NCBI GenBank assembly: GCA_902729315.2
Contig: LR746278.1
Span: 2,799,501 to 2,863,500 of the forward strand
From: Spirodela intermedia
Taxonomy: Eukaryota > Streptophyta > Magnoliopsida > Alismatales > Araceae
Direction of reading: 5' to 3'
Length of the DNA stretch: 64,000 bases
Shown: positions 53,641 through 64,000 of the stretch, piece after piece
How the letters are laid out: each line of letters opens with the position of its first letter
Numbering within the stretch: position 1 is the first letter of the stretch
Notes under the pieces: generated by a model
The model's input: only the letters and a program-made list of their open reading frames with translations
What the model was told of the DNA's origin: nothing
Database searches by the model: none
Made by a program: the position numbers and the translations under genes

Positions 53641-54125
53641 GGTGCTATACTCGATCAGACTGCCAATTTAGCCAAGCCATAGGAAGCCGATTGAGACCCC
53701 ACGAAAAGGGACTGCGGTGCTTGCTTCTCGTGATCGGATCAGCACCCCGATCGGGCAAATCAGCTGATATCGAAAAAGAGCGAATTGAGATTTTCAGAAA
53801 AGCAGATAACTTTTTAAAGCATATAAGAATATTATTATTTTATGCTCACTACACAAGGTCAAATATAAAAGTAATTTAAGAAAGTATTTTAAGAATTTTG
53901 TACAGTATTCCCTTCACACTAGAGCAGCGCCCGGGATCTTGGCACGGATCCAAAATCAGATTGAAGGCATTCAATCTATATCTAGATCGGACGGTCACAT
54001 TTTCTCACAGGAAAGAATAAATTATTATGAAGACAAGACTTATTTTATTCTAAATATATATTTTTAAAGCGAATCTGTCCAGACCGAGCAGCCGGATTTA
54101 GTCGACCGCTGAATTCTTCCTGAAT

Positions 54126-54131
54126 CACGTG
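54126..54131. promoter_or_regulatory. G-box CACGTG upstream of JAZ (distal)
   Basis: Palindromic CACGTG about 270 bp before the JAZ start. It lies inside the ~53-bp segment present in copy B but absent from copy A. MYC2-type bHLH factors bind this motif in jasmonate-responsive promoters. Confidence 0.5.
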
Positions 54132-54213
54132 CGGAATAAACTGATTGACTTCACATTCAGCGTGCAAAACGTGGAAACAGCGGCTGCGATTGTGGGGCCA
54201 TCATCCTTACGCG

Positions 54214-54219
54214 CACGTG
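54214..54219. promoter_or_regulatory. G-box CACGTG upstream of JAZ (proximal)
   Basis: Second CACGTG, about 185 bp before the start codon, just outside the duplicated block. A TATA-like TTTAAAAT follows at 54265-54272, and a CT-rich leader starts near 54290. Confidence 0.5.
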
Positions 54220-54401
54220 ATTGTACTGCCACATGCCTCTCCCTACTCACATAAACAGAGGCTCTTTAAAATCCGTCTCCTCTTTCCCCCTTTTCCCGTC
54301 CGTCGCTGACAAGAGCGTCGTCCTCCACTCTTCAAGCTGTCTCTTCCTCTATCCTCTCGAAGCGCTCTCTCCCTCTCTCTCCTTCTCTGGATCTGACAGC
54401 A

Positions 54402-54896
54402 ATGGGCAGATGGTTCCAAAGCGGCGGCGACAGCAACGGCGAAGCCGACACCGAGCTCTGCCTCCGGACAGGGGGAACCAGGGGTGAGCACTGCGCACCG
54501 CCGGCATATGCTGATGGTTACGGTGCCTTGTCTTCTGCCGCGCCGCTGACCATCTTCTACGGGGGCCAGATCAGCGTCTGCTACGTTACAGAAGCCCAGG
54601 CGAGAGTCATCATTGCGGCCGCTGCCGTCGGCCGAAGGCCGGATGCCCAGAAGCCGCAGGAGGAGGATCCCGAAGGAAGGCGCCAGCTCGGCGTCATCGC
54701 CGCCGTCCCGCCGCCCCAGCAGCTCCCATCTCTTTTCATGAAGATGTCTCTGAAGCGGTTCCTCCAGAAGCGTAAGGCTCGGACCGCCGCCGCCGGCTTC
54801 ACTAGGCCATCCCCCTACGGCTGCCCTCAGGAGGATCGCTGCTGCCGGCAGCAACTCCAACTTCACCTGCGGAAGCAGCCTTCCCCTTTGCTGTAG
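54402..54896 (+). CDS. Jasmonate ZIM-domain repressor, short TIFY5/JAZ8-like type
   Basis: JAZ proteins repress MYC-type factors in the nucleus and are degraded through COI1 when jasmonoyl-isoleucine is present. Single exon, 164 aa. Seen: TELCLR at 17-22, a possible degenerate LxLxL-type repression motif; the ZIM/TIFY domain at ~48-76 with TIFYGG (50-55) and VTEAQAR (62-68), used for dimerisation and NINJA binding; and a Jas-like motif at ~108-127 with SLKRFLQKRKAR. The canonical degron start LPIARR is replaced by LPSLFMK, as in JAZ7/8-type proteins, which resist hormone-triggered turnover. The C-terminus keeps SPYG. Start at the first Met after a CT-rich leader. AATAAA at 55021-55026 is a plausible polyA signal. 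Upstream G-boxes fit MYC2 feedback. Confidence 0.87.
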   Translation: MGRWFQSGGDSNGEADTELCLRTGGTRGEHCAPPAYADGYGALSSAAPLTIFYGGQISVCYVTEAQARVIIAAAAVGRRPDAQKPQEEDPEGRRQLGVIAAVPPPQQLPSLFMKMSLKRFLQKRKARTAAAGFTRPSPYGCPQEDRCCRQQLQLHLRKQPSPLL

Positions 54897-57110
54897 AGGA
54901 AGCCGGGAGAGGCCCGTCTCCATGCTGTAGAAGAGGAAGGGGAGGCCATGAGGAGATCGATCAGTGTCCTGTATTCCCAAAGAAACACGTCGTGGAGACC
55001 GCATGTAATTATCATGAGAAAATAAAATTAAGTGTCATTGCTCAAACTCCATATTATCTGGCAGTAATCTCATCACTAGTTAGCACATAATACGTTAGAA
55101 TCTGCGATTAAACCCTGGTTTGCAACAGTCAACTGTTTCTATGAGCCCCTCTCCCCTTCTCGCTGAGACTGCCGTAGCGGGAGGAAGTCAACTGATCGAC
55201 GGATAGCGGGCGTCGCAACGCCAAATGAGGGGAGAGATAGCGGCGACCGCCAGGCAGAGAGGTGTCCTCGAGTTGGAATTATTGAAGAACAGTTCTAGCT
55301 TTAGCGATGGTGCCGACACCGCTGCACCATTTTTGCCCCACATTTTAGAATCATCCCTTTACTGAAACCAATATATATATACATGCGAATATTTATTTTC
55401 AAGGGTTTTAGCGGCTTCAAGTTCTCGAAAATTATCAATTAACACTCTGTATTAGTATAGAAATGAATGTTAATCGGTAATTTTCAGGGAGTAAAAGGAG
55501 GGAGATGTATAAGCATGGGGCTTAGCATTCATCAGTCGAGGTTTTTGTGGGGGCTTCAAACTAAAAAATCATGTTTGATTTTGAATTAAATACTATGATC
55601 AAATACAGTTGAAAGCTTATATTTCAATATAATGTTAGGTTTCCAAGGGTTCCAATTGATTTATGCCCCAGAACATGGGTCATTCAATGAACTTGAACAG
55701 ATTGTTAATTTAGATATACCTTAATGTCCCATGCAGTCTCCCGTGTCTCTTCGATGCTGCCGTTTGTCGGCCGTGGCGGCGGGTTCCGGCGCCTACCCGC
55801 ACCCATGGAAGCGCCCGCCGCCGTCTTGAAGAACCCACGGCGCGCAACGAGGGCTGGGTTCTGGCCAAGACGGCCCTCGACGGCATTTACACGAAGAAGA
55901 ATAGGCCATCCGTTTATACGGAAGATGCTTCTCTCACATCACAGAAGGAAGAGCAGCCGGAGAAAGCCGTGGCGAAGCATCCTTCTTGAGTTGGAGGACG
56001 AGATTTACCTGCCCCATTTCTCCTCGTTTGGAAAAGAATCCGTCTTTTCCTTCTTTCTTGCCCATCTTGATCTTCGTAAGCTGAGATTTCGAAGATTTCG
56101 AAGATTTCAAAAAACAAGGAGAAGAAGAAAAAGAAGAAGAACGGCATCTACGTCGGCGGGCATCAGCTGTGGCGAGGTGACCGGGAGCCAGGTGGCCTAA
56201 AGTCAACAAGACACGCGCCAAACGGCTCATATGCGGCCGCCAAGTGGGTGCGTTGTGGCTAAACCAGTTCCTTGCTCCACACGTCGGCAGCTGGGCGGCG
56301 AGATTCTCTCGCCCGACATCTCTCCTAAACGTAAATGACGACTGCTGGCGGGATACTTTGTGCTCGGCGCCGTCGTAACCTGGGCCCGCTTCTGACAATG
56401 TGAAGGCGATCTTATCAAGACTGTTCAGTGGTGGTAAAATAAACATCCATACGGCGAGGCGAACGACGATTTTATAGTTTTTTGTCTATATCTGGAGAAA
56501 TAATGTGCGCTGCCTTCGGCCCAGACCTGGGTTTTAAATATGTTAGATCGAATAAACATGAATCTCACCCCCATCCCCCTCCCCCCCGTTGCATTGGGAC
56601 TTGTTACAGATGGGCCCCCTGCCATCTGGATAAACATCAGGCCTGGCTTGATAAGATCATTAGCTGTCATGGCCTTTGCTGACTATGAAACAAACCTTAC
56701 TAGGGAGCGAGCCTCCCTTTTTTTATTATTAAAAACTACAAAAAGACCACTGAATTGTTACTTTACCATGATTTTGTTTCCAAATTTGGACGAAAAATGA
56801 ATTTTTTACTAGAGAATCGTCTTCTTTCATCTCGAAAATGCATAGAGTCGTTTCACCAGAAACCTAACGTTAATAAAGGATTATGTTCACACCTTGACCA
56901 CCAACCACGAATAAGAAAAATACTTTAAAAGCAGTTGATTAAGTTAACGTTATTAGCATTTATACTAGGCCTTGTCAATTTACTTTCACTAGCTCCATAT
57001 AAGTAAAAAAAACTATTTACAGTAAAAAATTATTTTTTAGCATTTTAATACATAAGGATGGTATTTCGCTATTTCTCATTAATATTGCCTTTTACAGGTA
57101 ATAATATTTT
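54897..57110. other. Downstream of JAZ, including an unrecognised GC-rich block
   Basis: 54897-55700 shows no gene except the JAZ 3' end. From ~55737 to ~56430 the composition turns GC-rich after an acceptor-like 'tgtcccatgcag'. The open frame 55724-56200 (158 aa, very Arg-rich in its second half) has no recognised domain, and a neighbouring frame contains 'EGWVLAKTALDGIYTKK'. This could be a relic or an exon of an unknown gene. 56431-57110 holds nothing recognised. Confidence 0.45.
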
Positions 57111-57167
57111 TTGTCATTTAGTGGATGTTTTGAAAGGTTAGAAATATTTATTTACCATTTGAACATC

Positions 57168-57171
<4 letters not shown>

Positions 57172-57255
<84 letters not shown>

Positions 57256-57292
57256 CCTCCCTCCTCTCTGTGTGTATGTGTGTGTGTGTGTA
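57172..57292. repeat. Perfect CT tract (~40 units) followed by CCCT and TG runs
   Basis: Uninterrupted CT from 57172 to ~57250, then CCCT units to ~57265, then TG repeats to ~57292. Confidence 0.97.
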
Positions 57293-57850
57293 TATCTCCA
57301 ATTTTGTTTTCTTAACATTTCACCGCATCAATGTTGTCTCACTTTGTATTGGAACTTCACTCGAAGGAACAAATACACGTATCCATTTACATTTAAATAA
57401 AATCTTCATTTTTCATTCCCCTCCTCTCTCTCTCCCATCGAGGGCAACAACTCTCTTTGTGGTAGCAATGCCTCCACTAGGGCAGCTTCAACTTGATATC
57501 AAATTCCACCAGGTGAGATCATTCAGACCTCCTCAGATTTTTGGGGCATTCCTTTGGCAGTGTTACGTAATCTTGGACCCAATTGCACGTGGATGGATCT
57601 GATTTACCCTAGATCGTGAAATCTACTGTGCTAGCTTATTTACATTGATTATTGCCAGATTTTCTTATATTTTTCATCATATCCCTTCGTGGAGAGTGAG
57701 AGCACAACCATAGTTGGCTTTGGAGAAGGTACTCTTTCTCTATAAGGTAGTTGGTATGGGATCTTCATCATCGCATTATTTAAAATGGTTTTTATTATAT
57801 TTATAGTCGCCAATTATTTTGAGTGAATTTAAATTAGATGAGAGAAACTT
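57293..57850. other. Spacer without a recognised gene
   Basis: AT-rich. The open frame 57111-57602 is created by the CT tract, and the remaining part has no family motif. Confidence 0.5.
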
Positions 57851-60300
57851 GCTTAAGTGTAGTGAATTTATTTAAGCTATTTTGATTGGTAGAGAAAAAC
57901 TTGACAACCTACTTGATATAGCACTTAAATCAATAGATCTATAATTAAAGTCATGGAAAGAGATAGATACCACCATCAGAACATGGCTCTAGAGCAATAT
58001 GACTTCAGAAGTCAATGTAAATTACTTGTTCCTTCCAACATCTAAGGATATTTGAGAAAAAAATAAGGGGAATGGAAATGGCAATGGCCTTGCTGTTAGG
58101 CGATAAGTTCATAATAAAATATGCAAATGAATTACAATCTTTGTTTAAGGGTATCTAAAAGATGGATGTTTCTTTCAAAAATATATAAAGACATATAAGA
58201 TTTCAAGAATTCTTATTTGACTCAACCTTGAATTTAATCAAGTTTGAGCACAAATTCTAAGAAAATAAAGGATTCTAAATGTGGAGGAAGTGATCATGAC
58301 AGTGAGGAATGAAGAAAGTAAGAAAAGTCTTATAACGGAGTAATAAAATACCGATGACTAGGTATCTATGGTTAAACATAAGGAAAAGATAGGTTCACCT
58401 CAACAACATAACCAAAGGATGGAGCTCGTATTGTCGATGGACATGAAACATTCAGGACTGATATTACAAATTACATGAGAGGCTTCAGATATAGGGCAAA
58501 ATTCATCTCATAATCATCCAACCACTTGATGGAGTTTTGACACCAAATGCAAATACACAATTAGATGGAGGGTCTCAAGTTGAGAACTACTAATAGAAAA
58601 AATAAAAAAATAGATTTTAGATTTTAGATTGAAGGGCCACTAACAAAATGAATGACACCTCAAGTTATTTTTTAATACATAACCATAATTGATTGATCAC
58701 TAATTACTAAATTACTATAATTCTCATTTAAAAAATTAAAATTAAATAAATAGCATAATTAAGAATATATATCATTTTAATTTTTTATAAATATCTTATT
58801 TATATTAAAAAATCAATCAACCATAAAAATTATAGGGTAGTTTTTGATAATGATCTATGTGATGTGTATTCTACAATGATAAACAAGAATATTGATTATG
58901 CTTGAGAGTGTAGAGGACTTGATTGTCATAGAACATTAAGTCAGAAATACACCATAAAATGATGTTTTTTATTCAAATCGAGAACTTCTATCTCAATAGA
59001 ATTCTTTTTTTTTTTCCGTATACCATTGTGATCTTGGTCATGCATCATTCAAAATGGTGAAAGTGATATTTCTCAAGTGATTTTCTATGGTGAGGATTTA
59101 AAACTGAAAATGTGATGTTTGTGAGTTAACAAAACATAGACATACCTCAGTTCCATCAAATAGTGAAAAAGGTACTATTTCATTTTCGCTCATTCATAAT
59201 GATGACTAGAGCCATCATCTATTACCAATATCTTAAGAGAAAGATGTTTAATGACCTTTATTGATGATTGCTCACAAATGGTGCTTCAAAATAGATGCCT
59301 ATTAGTAGTGGCAATAACCCTTCTATTTATAAATCATGTAACAAAAAAATTTGGGGCGAAATTTTACTATAATTGATTGACAACCTTAAATTATAATTTA
59401 AAATTTCATTAATGATTTATCATATTCTATTATCCACAGATTAAACTAATGAATAAATAAGTTCATAAGATATTTGGATGTGTATCTTATATCCATAATT
59501 AAAATTAAGCTAAGAAAAATTTGATCCAAATATGTTAATTTGTTTTATTAGACATTCAAACACTAAAAGGGGGTATAAGTGTTATCACTCTCCATCAATG
59601 AAGTATTTCATCTGAATTGACATAACTTTTAGTGAACACAAAATTTATTTTAATAAAACTGTTTGTGAGGGAGAAAATTAAACTATCAATAATAGTAGAG
59701 AATAGGAAGTTTGGAACTACCTACGACCAATATTTCCTTCAAAGAAGTTCACATCTCTAAGAGTGACCTCAAAAGAATTTAAATGTTAAGAACTTGTAAA
59801 ATTTCCTCAAGATACCAACAACAGCTAAGAGAATCTATCATTCATTTTCAATGTCTACTACTAAGAGAAAATAATAAAGAATTACTCATAGCACTTAAGA
59901 AATGAGAAAGAAAATGTGTTAAGAATTTAGGAACTCTATCTCAAAAAAATCGTCACTTAGACATCCACCATCTTTGTATATGATATCTCTCACTTATCAC
60001 AATAATGTAAATTCCATCAAATGTATATGAGGCATTATCTCAAGAGGAATGGAAAAATAATAATAAATAAGGAGATAAGGGCATTTGAGAATAATCAGGC
60101 ATTAGAACAAGTCAAGTTACCATAAAGAAATAAGATGATTAGATGCAAATAGGTATCTAATGTTAATTATATGACTAAATAAAATAAATGATACAATGCT
60201 TTATTAGTTAAATGTTACACAAGCTTATAGGACATATTATCAAAATATTTTCATATTAAAAAATGAATATGGGTAACATCTTACCTTGTTTAGCAGAAAA
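57850..60300 (+). mobile_element. Decayed Ty1/copia element, plus strand (gag and RT pieces)
   Basis: Gag-like pattern at ~57950-58060 (WKEIDTTIRTWL, then VNYLFLPTSKDI, matching the family's 'W....SWI.NSM...FLPTAK..W'). An RT-start pattern lies at ~60020-60260 (EALSQEEW, AFENNQALEQVKLP, then a lysine/valine-rich trace). The middle part, ~58.3-60.0 kb, is too degraded to assign. No LTRs found. Confidence 0.65.
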
Positions 60301-62749
60301 TCTAATTAGAATATCCAACAATGTAGTATAAAAACATCTTTAACATGAAGAATCAGATAGAGATTTATGTAAGTTTGAATAGTGATGTTGTATGCAAGTT
60401 GAAGAAGGCATCATACAAGTTCAAACAACTACCAAGAGTTTGATTTAGTAGGTGCATAGATGTAATTGGTGAAATAAGGTATATACTTGGTAATCAAGAT
60501 CATACCTTATTTGTTAAGCATTGAATTTCATCTTACTTTGTTTGGTAATCCGTATTATATATATAGATGTCATAAAAGTGACACAAAACGGTGAGAGTGA
60601 AAATGAGCATCTAAGTAAATATTGAAAATTGAAATAATTTGATATTAAGATGTTGAAAAAGTTGACATATTTAACAACATTGTTATTACAACAAAAATAA
60701 ATCATTAATTTGTTAAAAAAATACAAAGAAGCTAGGTTTAAAACTCTTAAGTCTGGGAATGTAGAGGCCCCACTCCCCTTTGTATGGGCAAGCTGCAGCC
60801 CACGGTGGTGGCATACCTATCAATGAAACCAACCTTCACAATATGCCCCATTCTAAAGATCATGGAGTACATGTACAATGTCCCATTACATAACAGATTT
60901 TCATGAGGTTATAGATAACCTTTTGACCATAGTATATTCTCATATTCAAGTTCAAGAACACAAAACTAACAAGTATCCAATATGACTTTTACCACCATCT
61001 TCTTCAATAGTGGTGAATCTCATTGCAGAAGAAGACATGCATAACCATCTTTTAAAGATAATGAAAATATATTGATCTTTTGAGTTTCCACATGTCTAAA
61101 CACATAAAATAATACCTGAGTTCTTTGAAGAGTGTAAAATATTTGTTAGAGTCTCATAGGGGTGAAAGATGAGCAGTGTAGAGTAAACCTCAACTTCCCT
61201 TAGTGCTTCTCTTTTGAATTTTCATTCTCTTGCCTTAATTTAGGTGAAATTCATATTTGTATAATGCGTTTCAACAACATGCTTAACAAACCTTATTGAG
61301 ATACTCACATATTTGAGAATTTATAGAAAAATACATTCATTAATATAATAAAATGCTATAGCAATTGAAACCTATGGATTTTGATGCAGTTTTTATTGCC
61401 TTGGATTTATCTTTAAGCAAGATTCTCAATAAGTGTCCATATGCTCATATGCATGGCAACAATTTCCCCTAAATATATTTTAATCATATGGATTACTAAT
61501 CTGGATCATTTTTCCTTCAACAAATTCTAAACTCAATAATATCATGAAATTCAACTTTTGTAATTTTGATGCTTTGTTTGTTGTATTGCTCTAGTTTTTC
61601 AATAATCTTTCCAACACAAGTTTACATGTGAGACAACATTTGTAATATACAAATCATTTGATTCAAAATTACTCATAAGTATTGACATTTATGTAGCAAA
61701 TTTCACTTGATTTAAATTATTACAATTTACACATTTGTGTAACTAAAATTATCATTCATTTATATTCAATAAATATTTCATCATCAGTTTACTTGAATAT
61801 CTTCAACACCAATAGGTATTGGTATCTTTTAAATAAAACTAACGTTATCATCTAATCATAAATACAATATTCTAAAGAATCTTATTTTCTATTAACTGAC
61901 TATTGATTAAGGGACTAATAACTGACTCTACATGATTTACAAAGACATTTAAAAATAAAATGATTTCCACTTACCAACACATAAGTAGACATTTACTTAA
62001 TCCTTGTTGAAAAAATTTAAATGAGGAAGAAACCCTTACTAGTATGCTTATCAACGTGTATCTGGTCTATATGGGTGTTAGAGAGCTAGCCTCTTCTTTA
62101 TGCATGAAAAATATTCTCTACGGTTTGGTTCCTAGAATTTCAAGATGCCGAAATAATTAAATGAAGATTAATATAAATTCAATCAAATAATATTACATAC
62201 CTCATGGATAGGGCAAGAAGAGAGAATCTAATTCAATCGTGGCCTTAGATTATGCATGCGTATGAATATAGAGTCAATCGGCCATAGTCTGCTAAAAATA
62301 TAAGAAAAATAGATATCTTTTGTCCTTACCACTAAAGCCTCTCTATTACTAAGTACAAGAGCATGTTTATTATGCTCGACTCCCTCTAATCTTCTCCTAG
62401 GAATATTGATCCTTCTGGGCGACCCAACTCTTCCCTTTCAGCCCTCTGGCCGACTTGTAAGCTATGACCTCCCTTCTGGAGAGCCAGAGGTGCTTTCTAT
62501 GGAGAAGCCCAATTACAGAGGGCTACCGTTCTGATGAATCTCTGCGACTCGCTATAATAGGCATAGAGAGTTCTATACATCGGCGTCTAGTCGCAGTTGC
62601 ACCATTCAATTGAGTAAAGTAGATCAAAGTTCTCAAGGCACTTTAGAACTTTTTAAGGACGACTCCCCAAGCATTCAAACTTATTCTTGAAGATCCTCGG
62701 AAGGTGGATAAGCGCGGCGGCGGCGGCCGCCGGCGATCCCTGCGGAAGT
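60301..62749. other. AT-rich spacer and 3' flank of glycolate oxidase gene
   Basis: No gene recognised. The stretch 62390-62640 is markedly richer in G+C than the preceding DNA and has no family match I can name. It may be the gene's 3' flank or an inserted fragment. Confidence 0.5.
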
Positions 62750-63868
62750 TTATAACCTGGATGTGGCGCGGTTCACGTCCCCCTCGGTGAGGATGTGGTT
62801 GCGGGTGATGTCGTTGAGAGAGCAGCACCCGCTCAGCGCCATGGTGAGCTCGAACTCGTCGCGGAGCATCTGGAGCACCTTCCTCACGCCGGCCTCGCCC
62901 GCCGCCGCCAGGGAGAACACGACGGGCCTCCCGATCTGTCGGATTCCGCACCAGTTTCAGGCGCCTTCGGTCCCATGAATCAAAGAAAGATGGTCGTTCT
63001 ACAACAGGATGAATCTTGCACTTACGAATACGCCGGAAGCTCCGAGAGCCAGCGCCTTGAAGACGTCCGTTCCACGACGAACCCCACCGTCGAGAAACAC
63101 GGGGACTCTCCCTTGTGCAGCTTTCACCACCTGAAATGTCCCATCCCGTAGATCAGACAGAGGATAGATACTTCATGTATTCTTGGATGCCCATCAGCGG
63201 GCAGACCTTCTTAGTGGAGATATTTTAACCAAGTTCTTAGCGGCAGACCTCTTCGAGGCAGCTGATTGTTGCGGGGACGTAGTCAAGCTGACGAGCTCCA
63301 TGGTTGGAGACGATGATGCCGGCGGCACCAGCTTGGATGGCCAACCTCGCTGCAGCGTAGATTAAGACTCCATGAACGGCTGAGCTTGGAGAAACAGTCA
63401 GAGATATTCGAAACGAGGCTCAGGTGCTTACTGTCTTCGGCGGTGACGACCCCCTTGACCAAGATCGGCATCGTGGTGATGGTTTGCAGCCACTTCACGT
63501 CCTGGTCAAATCAAAAGGCCACACCCACATAAGCGATCAGGCAATTTATGAGTTGCTTCGAAGATCAGACGCAATAGAAGCAGCGTGCACCTAGATCTCT
63601 GTCAAACGCAGAAGCAATGATAGGGAAATCAAAGTAGGTGGCCAAGGAGATACCTTCCAACTCAGAGAGCGATCAATTTGGCCCGCAACATATGAAGCCA
63701 ATCCGGAGTCATCCGTCTGCAAAACCCAAATCGGATCAGGGAACGGAGAGAAAAGGGTAGGTGAAAGGACGGATGCAGGTCAATCTCTCAGGATCACTCG
63801 CCTTGTCCATCTTCCCCAGGTTCAATCCCTCAAAGTTCTTCAGGGTCAGGTGTGGAGGCAGATTGAAT
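62750..63868 (-). CDS. GLO: Peroxisomal (S)-2-hydroxy-acid oxidase (glycolate oxidase), 3' half
   Basis: FMN enzyme that oxidises glycolate to glyoxylate with release of H2O2 in the photorespiratory pathway. Exons seen: 63802-63868, 63654-63716, 63432-63501, 63249-63349, 63026-63130, 62750-62935. Together they give 196 complete codons plus stop, roughly the C-terminal half of a ~370-aa family protein; the 5' exons lie beyond the window. Motifs: [57 protein letters not shown] (catalytic His and substrate-binding Arg), [20 protein letters not shown] (FMN phosphate binding), [23 protein letters not shown]. It ends in -SRL, a peroxisomal PTS1 signal. All exon phases agree. The first visible intron uses a GC donor. 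The usual 'GCRSL' is 'GCCSL' here. Long-chain 2-hydroxy-acid oxidase is the alternative call. Confidence 0.95.
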
Positions 63869-64000
63869 CTGAAGAAAACGAACATTGTTAGATCCTAAAT
63901 GATTTTTTGTTGCTCTTCGCGGTCAAGTTCCTGTTCGTTACGGCCGGATGAATATCCTTATGCAAAAGTTTCCAAAAATAAAGTATCATCATGGCTGTCT
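63869..64000 (-). other. Intron of the glycolate oxidase gene, running off the window
   Basis: Sequence before the acceptor at 63869-63870 has a pyrimidine-rich tail (ttttcttcag on the minus strand) and no coding motif. Confidence 0.7.

Overview
The window is nuclear DNA of a flowering plant, probably a monocot. The evidence is intron-rich plant genes (EIN2, a plastid RimP-like gene, glycolate oxidase), an intronless GC-rich NCED, a jasmonate ZIM-domain (JAZ) gene, long CT/GA microsatellites and decayed LTR retrotransposons. The monocot assignment rests on a few EIN2 positions recalled from the rice family pattern and is an inference.

Layout. 2.1-7.8 kb: EIN2 on the minus strand (7 exons, about 1270 aa). 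10.3-14.4 kb: a RimP/UPF0090-like gene on the minus strand (5 exons, 329 aa) with one 2.66 kb intron. 16.3-24.9 kb: duplication copy A, holding a broken NCED. 24.9-45.7 kb: very AT-rich, with remains of Ty1/copia elements on both strands and a Ty3/gypsy gag-like piece. 45.7-54.2 kb: duplication copy B, in the same orientation as A, holding an intact 621-aa NCED on the minus strand. 54.4-54.9 kb: a short JAZ/TIFY gene on the plus strand. 55-57.6 kb: unrecognised exon-like sequence and a perfect CT tract. 57.6-62.4 kb: another decayed copia element. 62.75 kb to the window end: the 3' half of a peroxisomal (S)-2-hydroxy-acid (glycolate) oxidase on the minus strand.

How it fits together. EIN2 is the central ethylene signal transducer, NCED catalyses the committed step of abscisic acid synthesis, and the JAZ protein is a jasmonate-pathway repressor. 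Three hormone genes therefore lie within about 52 kb, but nothing in the sequence shows that they are co-regulated. The simplest history is a tandem duplication of an ~8.5 kb NCED block in an ancestral order RimP - NCED - JAZ, followed by retrotransposon accumulation between the copies and decay of copy A. I found no undescribed biological system. The best leads are the NCED pair, the atypical JAZ with a nearby duplication breakpoint, and lineage-specific tandem repeats in the NCED upstream region. Coordinates of splice junctions were read by eye.
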